A DNA stretch of 7,050 nt from CAJQQY01 sp964352225 (GCA_964352225.1 CAYGRM010000355.1:1-7050), one strand, 5' to 3'; counted from the first letter of the stretch, positions 1 through 6,972 are shown. Notes: generated by a model not told the origin, from the letters alone. Numbers and translations: made by a program.

Positions 1-67
1 TTAATATACCGATTTCTCTTTTTACAAACATACGAGACATTTAAGAACATATAAGCCTCCATTATAG

Positions 68-80
68 GAACCTTAGGTTC
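68..80. promoter_or_regulatory. 13-base perfect inverted repeat, possible operator
   Basis: GAACCT and AGGTTC form two perfect 6-base arms around a single central T. The symmetry and size resemble a dimeric regulator half-site pair, and the position is upstream of the receptor gene. It is about 190 bases from the candidate promoter, so it might instead serve a divergent gene beyond the left edge. Nothing else in the sequence supports binding, and chance occurrence is quite possible. Confidence 0.2.
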
Positions 81-269
81 AATTTTATTTTTATAAGAAA
101 GCCCTTTATAGAGTAGCTAGACATAAACAATGATTTTGATTACCATCAACTAAAGGATTTTATTTCAAAAAAAAGATAAAATTGTTGTAAAGATTTTGTC
201 ATTGTGTCATTTAGCTTTTTAAGAGTTCTGGTTTATTTAAAAAAAATAATGCTCGTTTTTTTAAACGAC

Positions 270-297
270 TTGGTGTTAAATGCGTTAATCTACTTTG
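270..297 (+). promoter_or_regulatory. Candidate Bacteroidota sigma-A-type promoter for the receptor gene
   Basis: TTG at 270-272 is followed after 18 bases by TACTTTG at 291-297. Bacteroidota primary promoters have a -33 TTG/TTTG and a -7 TAnnTTTG element separated by roughly 17-23 bases. The -7 match here is one base short between TA and TTTG. It leaves an untranslated leader of about 40 bases before the ATG at 343, a normal distance. This is the best promoter-like pair in the leader, but it was matched by eye. Confidence 0.4.
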
Positions 298-342
298 CAA
301 CTCCCATTTTAAAAATTTTTAAATAAGAAAAAATCAGACCTA

Positions 343-2808
343 ATGACTAAAAAGTTTACTATAAGTTTTCTGTTACTAGTGATAATGAGTGTTCCATTGA
401 GCCTTTTTGCTCAGTCTTCCAAGGGAGTCGTCAAAGGGAAGGTAGTTGATGTAGATACTCAAGCTCCATTAGAATTCGCTACGATTACTATTTTTTCCCA
501 GAAAGATAGTTCCCTCGTGACTGGCGATATTACTAATGAAAAAGGTGTTTTTGCGATAGAAACTGAATCAGGAAATCATTTTGCTAAAATTGAATTTATT
601 GGTTTTCAATCTCAAATCATAAGTGACATAGTAATTAATCGAAAGAATAAGGTAGCTGATTTAGGCATTATAAAGTTAGCCATTAATAGTGAAACGCTTG
701 TTGAGGTGGAAGTTCGAGCAGAGAAAAGTTCGGTGCAAATGGCTTTAGATAAGAGGATTTTTAATGTAGGAAAAGACTTGGCTAATGCAGGTGGAAGTGC
801 TGCTGATATTTTGGATGAGGTGCCAAGTGTAGCAGTTGACGTGGAAGGAAATGTAAGTCTTCGAGGAAGTGAAGGAGTGCAAATTTTGATCGATGGGAAG
901 CCTTCTGGCTTAGTTGGGATAGGAAATTCAAACGGTTTACGAAGTTTGCCTGCTAACTTAATTGATAAGGTAGAAGTAATCACTAACCCTTCCGCTAAAT
1001 TTGAAGCAGAAGGCTCCGCAGGGATTATAAATATCGTTTTACGAAAGCAAAAGAAAGTAGGATTGAACGGGTCGTTTGATTTTACGGTTGGAGATCCAAG
1101 TATCTATGGAACGGCAATTAATCTAAATTTTAGAAAAAACAAGTTGAATTTCTTTACCAACCTTGGCGTTAACTATGGAAGAAATTTTGGAGGAGGTAAT
1201 TCTTATCAGGAATTTTATCGTGGAGATACTACCGAAATTACTTTGATTGAAAGAAAACAAGATCGAGGGGGAATTTCTGGAAATATTAGATTTGGAGCTG
1301 ATTATTATTTAAATGATAAGAATACCTTTACTACTTCTTTTTTATATAGGTTAGGTCAAGATGATAATATTTCTACAGTTGATTATCAAGATTTTATCAA
1401 CAACCAAAGTAACTTTTTAGAAAGAACTTTTAGAACAGATGAAGAAATTGAAGATGAGTCCAAGCTGGAGTATGCCTTAACTTATACTAAAAAATTTGAA
1501 GGAAAAGGTCATGAACTGGTGGCAGATATTCGATTTCAAGATAATACAGAAAAGGAAAGTTCTGATTTCAATGAGGTGTATTTTTTGTCAGATGGCGCTC
1601 CATCAAATGCGAGTCAATATTTCCAAAGGTCAAATAATAAGGAAGGAGAACGTCGGTTAATTACTCGACTAGATTATGTGAAGCCTTTTGGAAAAGATAA
1701 AAAACTCGAAGCTGGGTACCAAGGTTCTTATCGACATATCAAAAATGATTATGTAGTGGAAGAACAAATTGCTAATGATGAATGGGTGGTCTTTGATGGG
1801 TTAAGTAATAATTTCAAATATGATGAAGTCATCCATGCCCTTTATTCTTCTTTTGGAAATAAGATTAATAAATTCTCTTATCAATTAGGTGCCAGAGTAG
1901 AATATTCTGACGTGGTAACCGAATTGATCCAAACCAATGAAGTTAATCCAAGAGATTATCTCAACTTCTTCCCAAGTGCCTTTTTGACTTATGATCTTCC
2001 GAAAAATAATGCGATACAAGCAAGTTATAGCCGTCGATTGAGACGTCCAAGATTCTGGTCGTTGAATCCATTTTTTACCCTAAGTGATGCTCGAAATAGA
2101 TTTACGGGAAATCCAGATTTGGATCCTGAGTTTACCGACTCTTATGAGATTGGTCATATTAAATATTGGGATAAAGGATCATTGGGATCATCGATATATT
2201 ATCGACATTCCACAGGGGTAATTCAAAGAGTTATTTCAGATGTCCAAGTTGTCGATTCTATAATCATTACTCTCCGTCGTCCTGAGAATTTGGCGACCCA
2301 AGATGATGTAGGTTTCGAATTTAATTTTTCCTATAACCCTTTTAAGTGGTGGAGAATTAATGGAGATATGAATCTCTTCCGATCAATAACAGATGGTAGT
2401 AATGTAAATAATTCGTTTACTGCGGATACTTATACCATGAGTGGTAGACTAACTTCTAGGACTACTATCATGAAAAAGACAGACCTTCAAATTCGATTTA
2501 ATTATCGAGCACCTAGGGAAACAACTCAAGGAACGACCAAAGCTATTGCTTCTATAAATCTGGGGATGAGTCGAGATGTATTTAAAAAGAACGGAACTTT
2601 GACCTTAAGTGTTTCTGATTTATTTAACTCAAGAATAAGAAGAGGAACGTTATTTACAGAAAATCTTTATCGAGAAGAAGAATTTCAATGGAGAGGGAGA
2701 ACCGCTCGATTGACCTTGAATTATAGACTGAATCAAAAAGAGAGAAGAGGTCGCGGCCGTGGCGAAGGTGGTGGCGGTGGCTATGAAGGTGGTGGAGAAG
2801 AATTTTAA
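343..2808 (+). CDS. TonB-dependent receptor / outer membrane beta-barrel family protein
   Basis: Predicted outer-membrane receptor of 821 residues. Residues 1-23 form a signal peptide (KK, then a hydrophobic core ending SLFA), with likely cleavage before Q24. Residues about 28-110 match the carboxypeptidase-regulatory-like beta-sandwich common at the front of Bacteroidota receptors (GKVVD, PLEFATI, GVFAIE, IGFQS). Residues about 120-235 are the plug, with ADILDEVPSVAVD, VSLRG, ILIDGKPSG and the SAKFEAEGSAGIINIVLRK region typical of the family. The rest, to about residue 797, is rich in alternating aromatic/polar strands, consistent with the OMP_b-brl_3-type barrel. The tail 801-821 is Arg-Gly then Gly-rich and ends in EEF. 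There is no SusD-like partner next to it, so a SusCD glycan pair is unlikely. The substrate cannot be read from sequence, and I see no clear TonB box. The ATG at 343 gives an intact signal peptide, and the gene ends at a strong terminator, so it is probably monocistronic. Confidence 0.9.
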   Translation: MTKKFTISFLLLVIMSVPLSLFAQSSKGVVKGKVVDVDTQAPLEFATITIFSQKDSSLVTGDITNEKGVFAIETESGNHFAKIEFIGFQSQIISDIVINRKNKVADLGIIKLAINSETLVEVEVRAEKSSVQMALDKRIFNVGKDLANAGGSAADILDEVPSVAVDVEGNVSLRGSEGVQILIDGKPSGLVGIGNSNGLRSLPANLIDKVEVITNPSAKFEAEGSAGIINIVLRKQKKVGLNGSFDFTVGDPSIYGTAINLNFRKNKLNFFTNLGVNYGRNFGGGNSYQEFYRGDTTEITLIERKQDRGGISGNIRFGADYYLNDKNTFTTSFLYRLGQDDNISTVDYQDFINNQSNFLERTFRTDEEIEDESKLEYALTYTKKFEGKGHELVADIRFQDNTEKESSDFNEVYFLSDGAPSNASQYFQRSNNKEGERRLITRLDYVKPFGKDKKLEAGYQGSYRHIKNDYVVEEQIANDEWVVFDGLSNNFKYDEVIHALYSSFGNKINKFSYQLGARVEYSDVVTELIQTNEVNPRDYLNFFPSAFLTYDLPKNNAIQASYSRRLRRPRFWSLNPFFTLSDARNRFTGNPDLDPEFTDSYEIGHIKYWDKGSLGSSIYYRHSTGVIQRVISDVQVVDSIIITLRRPENLATQDDVGFEFNFSYNPFKWWRINGDMNLFRSITDGSNVNNSFTADTYTMSGRLTSRTTIMKKTDLQIRFNYRAPRETTQGTTKAIASINLGMSRDVFKKNGTLTLSVSDLFNSRIRRGTLFTENLYREEEFQWRGRTARLTLNYRLNQKERRGRGRGEGGGGGYEGGGEEF

Positions 2809-2827
2809 CCACTTACTTCAGTTTAAG

Positions 2828-2860
2828 AAAAGCATCTCAATTTTGAGATGCTTTTTTTTT
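2828..2860 (+). terminator. Rho-independent terminator of the receptor gene
   Basis: A 13-base arm (2828-2840, containing AGCATCTCAA) is perfectly complementary to 2843-2855 and is followed by nine T residues (2852-2860). The innermost A-T pairs must open to make a loop, leaving a stable GCATCTC/GAGATGC core. It lies 20 bases after the receptor stop codon. It should separate the receptor transcript from prmC. Confidence 0.88.
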
Positions 2861-2894
2861 GTAAAAATTCCTTTTTCTTTGTGGTCTAAAAAAT

Positions 2895-3032
2895 GGTTCT
2901 TGATGAACTCATTTGGTTATTAAGTTATTGGTTGATGAGTTATTAGGCGTACAATTCAATGAAGCATCATTTTGGAAATAACTCAATAACCAATAACTAT
3001 TTATCCATGACCACATGAATTCATTTAGAACT
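2895..3032. repeat. Large imperfect palindrome, MITE-like dispersed repeat (complete copy)
   Basis: Inner arms 2923-2944 and 2977-2998 are complementary at 20 of 22 positions around a 32-base centre. Outer arms 2896-2920 and 3007-3031 are complementary at 20 of 25, beginning GTTCT and ending AGAAC. A small asymmetric gap (2 versus 8 bases) separates the inner and outer arms. Each arm contains two adjacent 15-base units close to GGTTATTGAGTTATT. The octamer TAAAAAAT flanks the element on both sides (2887-2894 and 3033-3040), which could be a target-site duplication. The first 46 bases recur at 7005-7050 with 4 mismatches. It has no coding capacity. It could be a miniature inverted-repeat transposable element or a REP/BIME-like palindrome. 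The hairpin is seen directly; mobility is inferred. Confidence 0.75.
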
Positions 3033-3046
3033 TAAAAAATAGACAA

Positions 3047-3916
3047 TTGAATATTAAAAATACGTATCAAAATTTTACTGAAAAAATTCTACCGATTTAT
3101 TCGCAAGGGGAGGCTCATGCGATTGCCAGAATTGTTTTTGAAGATGCATTTAAGTTGTATGATTATTCGAGTGAGTTGGAGTTTTCTTTGGATAACCAAA
3201 AACGATTGGATCAGATTTTAGAACGACTTTTGAAAAATGAACCTATCCAATATATTTTTGGAGAGGCGGATTTTTATGGATATAAATTTAAGGTTAATAG
3301 AGATGTTCTGATTCCAAGGCAAGACACCGAGGAGCTCGTTTTTTATATAAAAAATACGATTAGATCCTTTGTTAATAAAGGTGTAATTACCTTGTTAGAT
3401 ATAGGGACAGGAAGTGGTTGTATTCCAATTACCGTGAAAAAATTATTTCCAGAAATAGAAGTACATGCTTTAGAGGTAAGTGAAAATGCCTTAAAAGTCG
3501 CTAAGGAAAATGCTGAGAGGCTAGAAACAGATATTGTTTTTTATCATAAAAATATATTAGAAAAAGCAGCGTGGGAGGAACTTCCTAATTTTGATATTAT
3601 TGTAAGTAATCCCCCGTATATTCCACATCGAGAGGCACACCATATGCCTGAAAATGTAAAGCAATTTGAGCCACATTTAGCATTATTTATTGATGATAAA
3701 AATCCACTTATTTTTTATGAAATGATTGCTGACTTTGCGAAGCTGAAATTGAATAAAGATGGATATTTGTTTTTTGAAACGAACGAGTTTAATGCCAAAG
3801 AAGTACAATCAATGCTTCGTAACCTGTCTACCGGTCAGGCAGGCAAGGCATTTACAAGTGTAGTTTTGGAGCAAGATATGGAGGGGAAGGATCGGATGAT
3901 TCGAGCCCAGATTTAA
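3047..3916 (+). CDS. prmC: Peptide chain release factor N5-glutamine methyltransferase
   Basis: PrmC (HemK) uses S-adenosylmethionine to methylate the glutamine of the GGQ motif in release factors RF1 and RF2, improving translation termination; it is cytosolic. The 289 residues match the usual length. Residues 1-75 form the helical substrate-binding domain, ending in the conserved EPIQYIFGEADFYG stretch. IPRQDTEELV lies at 89-98. LDIGTGSG at 117-124 is the AdoMet-binding loop, E143 in ALEVSENAL is the likely ribose-binding acid, and NPPY at 188-191 is the catalytic motif that holds the glutamine amide. The end, DMEGKDRMIRAQI, is also typical. The start is TTG: an in-frame stop lies at 3026-3028 with no ATG between, and the next Met is far inside the protein. 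Residues about 261-267 (STGQAGK) look inserted in the loop before the final strands and coincide with a GC-rich palindrome. No promoter is obvious, because the upstream DNA is the palindromic repeat. Confidence 0.95.
   Translation: MNIKNTYQNFTEKILPIYSQGEAHAIARIVFEDAFKLYDYSSELEFSLDNQKRLDQILERLLKNEPIQYIFGEADFYGYKFKVNRDVLIPRQDTEELVFYIKNTIRSFVNKGVITLLDIGTGSGCIPITVKKLFPEIEVHALEVSENALKVAKENAERLETDIVFYHKNILEKAAWEELPNFDIIVSNPPYIPHREAHHMPENVKQFEPHLALFIDDKNPLIFYEMIADFAKLKLNKDGYLFFETNEFNAKEVQSMLRNLSTGQAGKAFTSVVLEQDMEGKDRMIRAQI
3823..3843. repeat. Short GC-rich palindrome apparently inserted in frame within prmC
   Basis: The sequence begins CCTGTCTACCGGT and ends CAGGCAGG. Around the ACCGGT centre the arms pair at nine of ten positions if C3836 is bulged out; the tenth is a T/G apposition. 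It is sharply more GC-rich than the surrounding AT-rich gene. It encodes LSTGQAG, at a point where family members normally run from a helix through a short Gly-Phe turn (as in NLGFTS) into the next strand. Similar CCTGCC...GGCAGG palindromes, read as peptides such as LPAGRQ, occur as dispersed insertions in Bacteroidota genomes as far as I recall. No second copy exists in this window. Confidence 0.6.
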
Positions 3917-3929
3917 TGGAATAATTTTT

Positions 3930-4325
3930 TTATGACGACATAGCGAGTTTTTTCATAGCACGATCCATGATTGAATCCAAGTCTCGACTCGCTTGATGGT
4001 GTAACGCTTCCTCCAAAACTGTCCGCAGTTGCTCCTCCGTAAAGTCCATATATTTATCATTGGTCAGAAGATGAAATGCGGTCTCAGCCGAAAGATAAGT
4101 CAAGCTAGTTCGCAGCAAAAGCAAAAGGCTAATGTTGCGACTATAGGCTTCTAAAAAAATTAAAATTTTATCATCATGAGGGAAATCACCAAGAGATGGC
4201 AGGAAGCCTTCTTGAATCATAATTTCATGAGGTAATTTACCGAGTTTGGTTTTGATCATCTCTTTGATTTGAAAATCCATAAATTGGATTTTAGAATCAA
4301 TGATCCCATATACATGTTCTACCAT
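3930..4325 (-). CDS. Hypothetical protein, 131 residues, mostly helical
   Basis: I do not recognise a family. The protein is probably cytosolic: it has no signal peptide, and the leucine run in NISLLLLLRTSL (residues 64-75) is too short and too close to charges to be a confident membrane span. It looks almost wholly alpha-helical. A Pro/Gly-containing turn lies near residues 39-51 (EGFLPSLGDFPHD), and the C-terminal helix is acidic then basic (EEQLRTVLEEALHHQ ... DSIMDRAMKKL). There are no Cys residues and no recognisable catalytic motif. It reads convergently with prmC, with only 13 bases between stop codons and no hairpin terminator there. By eye its DNA is a little more GC-rich than its neighbours. 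ATG at 4325 is the natural start, preceded by AT-rich DNA without a Shine-Dalgarno sequence. That it is a real gene is likely, because the frame is long, uninterrupted and not overlapped by another. Confidence 0.7.
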   Translation of the reverse strand: MVEHVYGIIDSKIQFMDFQIKEMIKTKLGKLPHEIMIQEGFLPSLGDFPHDDKILIFLEAYSRNISLLLLLRTSLTYLSAETAFHLLTNDKYMDFTEEQLRTVLEEALHHQASRDLDSIMDRAMKKLAMSS

Positions 4326-4794
4326 AATCTTAATTATAAATATTTTAATTGAGTTAAAGTATTTCTAGCATAGAAATTAGTTTTTTGTTTGGCAGACGAT
4401 TGATATGTTATGGATCTGATTTCAAGATGGATGTTATCTTTTAGATTTTCCTCTGATCCAAGAGAGTGTTCTGTTTTTGTTTTTTTATAATACTAAAAAT
4501 ATTTTAATGTGTTTTTTTCAGGAGAGGGAATGTATATTGTTGTAATCTGCTGAAAACCAGATATTTATGTATTTTAATCAGGATTAATTAATTTTTTTTG
4601 AAAAAATAAATAAGAACGATTGCTCGAAATGTATTGAAATTGTGACAACTTGTTAAAGCGAATTTTCCAATTTTTTAATCTCATCAAATGCATTCTGCAT
4701 ATTTTTTTTCCCAAAAAGAAATGTACTTTTATGCTTTCAAAAAAATCAACTTGCCAATCTTAATTTTACATTGCTTCTTTAATACATTTAACAA
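4326..4794. other. Divergent AT-rich intergenic region between the hypothetical gene and the trehalose gene
   Basis: No gene or RNA that I can identify occupies these 469 bases. It should hold promoters for both flanking, divergently read genes. For the trehalose gene the best -7-like match is TACTTTTA (4724-4731, one mismatch to TAnnTTTG), with only a T run where the -33 element should be. TACATTGC at 4767-4774 is a weaker alternative. No match is convincing for the minus-strand gene. Two small inverted repeats are present: 4361-4377 (listed separately), and ATGCA/TGCAT at 4688-4700 followed by T8. The nonamer TATTTTAAT occurs three times (4341, 4500, 4570), which could be chance in such AT-rich DNA. 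Confidence 0.55.
4361..4377. promoter_or_regulatory. 17-base inverted repeat upstream of the minus-strand gene, possible operator
   Basis: ATTTCTA and TAGAAAT are perfect 7-base arms around GCA. The site lies 36-52 bases upstream of the ATG of the 131-residue minus-strand gene, where a repressor site or the start of its transcript would be expected. AT-rich DNA produces such repeats by chance, so a role is only suggested by position. Confidence 0.25.
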
Positions 4795-6972
4795 ATGGCA
4801 AAAACAATTATAGTATCTAATCGGCTTCCTGTACGTGTCGAAAGTAAGGAAGATGGGACCTTAAATTTTGTTCCGAGTGAAGGAGGTTTAGCTACTGGAC
4901 TTGGTTCAGTATACCAAAAAGGTGAAAATATTTGGATAGGTTGGACGGGCTATTATCCAAAATCCTTAGATGAGGAGAAAATAATTGGGGATTATTTGAA
5001 AAAGGAAAGTATGCGTCCCGTCGCCTTGACGATGAAGGATGTGAAATTATTTTATGAGGGATTTTCTAATAAAGTATTGTGGCCTAACTTTCATTATTTT
5101 CCACAATACATAGAGTACAAAAACGAATATTGGGAAGCATACAAAAAGGTAAATGAAAAATTTTGTGACGAATTAGTAAAGTACATTTCAGTTGATGATA
5201 CCATTTGGGTACATGATTACCAATTGTTGCTTCTACCTGAAATGATCCGAGAACGATTTCCGAAAATTAGTATCGGTTATTTTAATCATATTCCATTTCC
5301 CTCTTATGAAATGTTTCGTCTACTGCCTTGGCGAAAAGAATTACTGAATGGGTTACTTGGAGCGGACTTGGTGGGCTTTCATACTTATGATGACATGCGC
5401 CATTTTTTAAGTTCAGTAAGTAGATTAGCTGCACGAAGTGTCAAAGAGCAACATGTTGAAAATGGAGAAAGAATAGTACTTGTTGATTCTTTCCCCATGG
5501 GTATTGATTATGATAAATATGCTAACTCTGCGGCAGCTCCCGATACCATTGCTCAGGAAGTTTTATTTAGAACATCGTTGCAAGGTAAGCGGGTTATTCT
5601 GAGTATCGATCGATTGGATTATTCCAAAGGAATTCCACAAAGATTAATAGCGTTTGAATCATTTTTGAAACAGCATCCAGAATTTTTAAATAAAGTTTCA
5701 TTGGTGATGTTGGTTGTTCCTTCTAGGGACAATGTGGAACAATATATTCAGATGAAAAATGAAATTGATTTACTGGTAGGTAGAATCAATGGTCAATATG
5801 GAATGATGGATTGGACACCAATTCATTATTTTTATAGGTCATTACCTTTGACGAAATTATCCGCACTTTATCGAATAGCCGAGGTGGCTTGGGTAACTCC
5901 AATGAGAGATGGAATGAACTTAGTGTGCAAAGAATTTATTGCTTCTAAGTTAGATAAAAAGGGTGTTTTGATTTTGAGTGAAATGGCAGGTTCTGCGAAG
6001 GAGTTATCTGATGCAATTTTGATTAATCCCAACAACCTAAACAAGCAAGTGGAAGCGCTTCATTTTGCCCTGACAATGCCTATTGATGAACAAATTCGTA
6101 GGAATGAAATTATGCAAAAATCTCTTAAGCGATACAATATTTCTCATTGGGTAGAGGTGTTTATGAGTAATTTGAAGAAAATAAAAACTGAGCAAAAAGC
6201 GCTAGAAATTCGCCAATTAGATGTAATTGATGTAAAAAACTTAACTAAAGAGTACAATGATTCCCACAGAAGATTGATTTTTCTTGATTATGATGGAACT
6301 TTAATCCACTTTTTTCCAAGTCCAGATGAAGCAAAACCCGATGAAGAATTATTAAGTATCTTAAAAGAACTAACTGATGATCCCCGTAATCACGTTGTTA
6401 TTATTTCAGGTAGAGGTCGGGATCCTTTGGAGGAATGGCTAAAAGACTTTCGACTTTCGATGATTTGTGAACATGGTTTGTGGTTGAGACCAATAGCAGG
6501 GAAATGGCAAAAACTAAAAGATGTTGATGATGATTGGAAAAAGGAAATCCATCCTGTTTTAGATAGTTATGTGAGTCGAACTCCGGGATCATTTATCGAA
6601 ACTAAAGACTATTCATTAGTTTGGCATTTTAGAAAAGTGGAACTTGGATTAGGAGAATTAAGAAGTAGAGAATTAACCAGTCACTTGAAGTACATGGCTA
6701 GAGATCGGCACTTACAAGTTTTGGAAGGAGATATGGTCGTAGAAATCAAAAACTTTGAGGTGAACAAAGGGGCTGCCGCCAAAAGATGGATGAAAAAAAA
6801 TCCAGCAGATTTTTACCTAGCCATTGGAGATGATTGGACGGATGAAGATACTTTTGCAGCTATGCCCGAAACTGCCTCAACTATAAAAGTAGGAGTACAA
6901 AATTCTAAAGCTAGATTCAACGTAGACTCTGTAGATGATGTAAGAGCATTGTTAAAGAAATTAATTTCTTAA
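4795..6972 (+). CDS. Bifunctional alpha,alpha-trehalose-phosphate synthase (UDP-forming)/trehalose-6-phosphate phosphatase
   Basis: A cytosolic fusion that makes trehalose in two steps: glucose transfer from UDP-glucose to glucose-6-phosphate, then dephosphorylation. The combined activity is that of separate OtsA and OtsB. Residues 1-464 are the GT20 synthase: SNRLP with R10, EGGLATGL (G30, G31), LWPNFHY (W96), WVHDYQL (D141), HIPFPS (165-170), DRLDYSKG with R273 and K278, and RDGMNLVCKE with E380. These correspond to the sugar- and nucleotide-binding residues known from E. coli OtsA. A linker of about 25 residues leads to a HAD phosphatase at about 493-725. It has LDYDGTL with nucleophile D498 and acid D500, SGR at 538-540, K658 in NKGAAAKRW, and GDDWTDED at 678-685. 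All catalytic motifs in both halves look intact, so both should be active. The product protects against osmotic, cold or drying stress. No UDP-glucose or trehalose-breakdown gene is adjacent, and the gene appears to stand alone. Confidence 0.95.
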   Translation: MAKTIIVSNRLPVRVESKEDGTLNFVPSEGGLATGLGSVYQKGENIWIGWTGYYPKSLDEEKIIGDYLKKESMRPVALTMKDVKLFYEGFSNKVLWPNFHYFPQYIEYKNEYWEAYKKVNEKFCDELVKYISVDDTIWVHDYQLLLLPEMIRERFPKISIGYFNHIPFPSYEMFRLLPWRKELLNGLLGADLVGFHTYDDMRHFLSSVSRLAARSVKEQHVENGERIVLVDSFPMGIDYDKYANSAAAPDTIAQEVLFRTSLQGKRVILSIDRLDYSKGIPQRLIAFESFLKQHPEFLNKVSLVMLVVPSRDNVEQYIQMKNEIDLLVGRINGQYGMMDWTPIHYFYRSLPLTKLSALYRIAEVAWVTPMRDGMNLVCKEFIASKLDKKGVLILSEMAGSAKELSDAILINPNNLNKQVEALHFALTMPIDEQIRRNEIMQKSLKRYNISHWVEVFMSNLKKIKTEQKALEIRQLDVIDVKNLTKEYNDSHRRLIFLDYDGTLIHFFPSPDEAKPDEELLSILKELTDDPRNHVVIISGRGRDPLEEWLKDFRLSMICEHGLWLRPIAGKWQKLKDVDDDWKKEIHPVLDSYVSRTPGSFIETKDYSLVWHFRKVELGLGELRSRELTSHLKYMARDRHLQVLEGDMVVEIKNFEVNKGAAAKRWMKKNPADFYLAIGDDWTDEDTFAAMPETASTIKVGVQNSKARFNVDSVDDVRALLKKLIS

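Larger units (their letters stand above)
1..342. other. AT-rich intergenic leader upstream of the TonB-dependent receptor
   Basis: No convincing gene lies here. The stretch is very AT-rich, with homopolymer A and T runs typical of Bacteroidota intergenic DNA. It contains a 13-base inverted repeat (68-80) and a candidate promoter (270-297), listed separately. On the minus strand two reading frames stay open to the left edge, from ATG at 50-48 (with GGAGG at 60-56) and from ATG at 40-38. They cover under 20 codons, so a divergent gene starting here is possible but not supported. Confidence 0.6.

Noticed and set aside
25..32. Perfect TAnnTTTG match on the minus strand (TATGTTTG)
   Set aside because: There is no TTG-type -33 element at the right spacing, and an 8-base degenerate match is expected by chance in AT-rich DNA.
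1..60. Possible start of a divergent minus-strand gene (ATG at 50-48 with GGAGG five bases upstream, or ATG at 40-38)
   Set aside because: Fewer than 20 codons are visible, two frames are open at once, and Shine-Dalgarno sequences carry little weight in Bacteroidota. It cannot be supported without sequence to the left.
612..983. Open frame of 123 codons on the minus strand inside the receptor gene
   Set aside because: It lies wholly antisense to the conserved plug-coding region and its product resembles no protein; it is a by-product of the coding strand's codon pattern.
343..2808. Reading the receptor as SusC of a glycan-uptake pair
   Set aside because: There is no SusD-like gene beside it, and the barrel type and length fit the OMP_b-brl_3-like family better than the roughly 1000-residue SusC group.
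4521..4582. Very short frames such as ATG at 4530 after GGAGAGGGA, and ATG at 4568
   Set aside because: They run only seven and six codons before a stop and show no features of a leader peptide.
4688..4709. ATGCA/TGCAT hairpin followed by T8, terminator-like
   Set aside because: The stem is only five base pairs and mostly A-T, and no plus-strand gene ends upstream of it.
6401..6592. Open frame of 63 codons on the minus strand inside the phosphatase domain
   Set aside because: It is antisense to the conserved HAD domain, short, and has no recognisable features.
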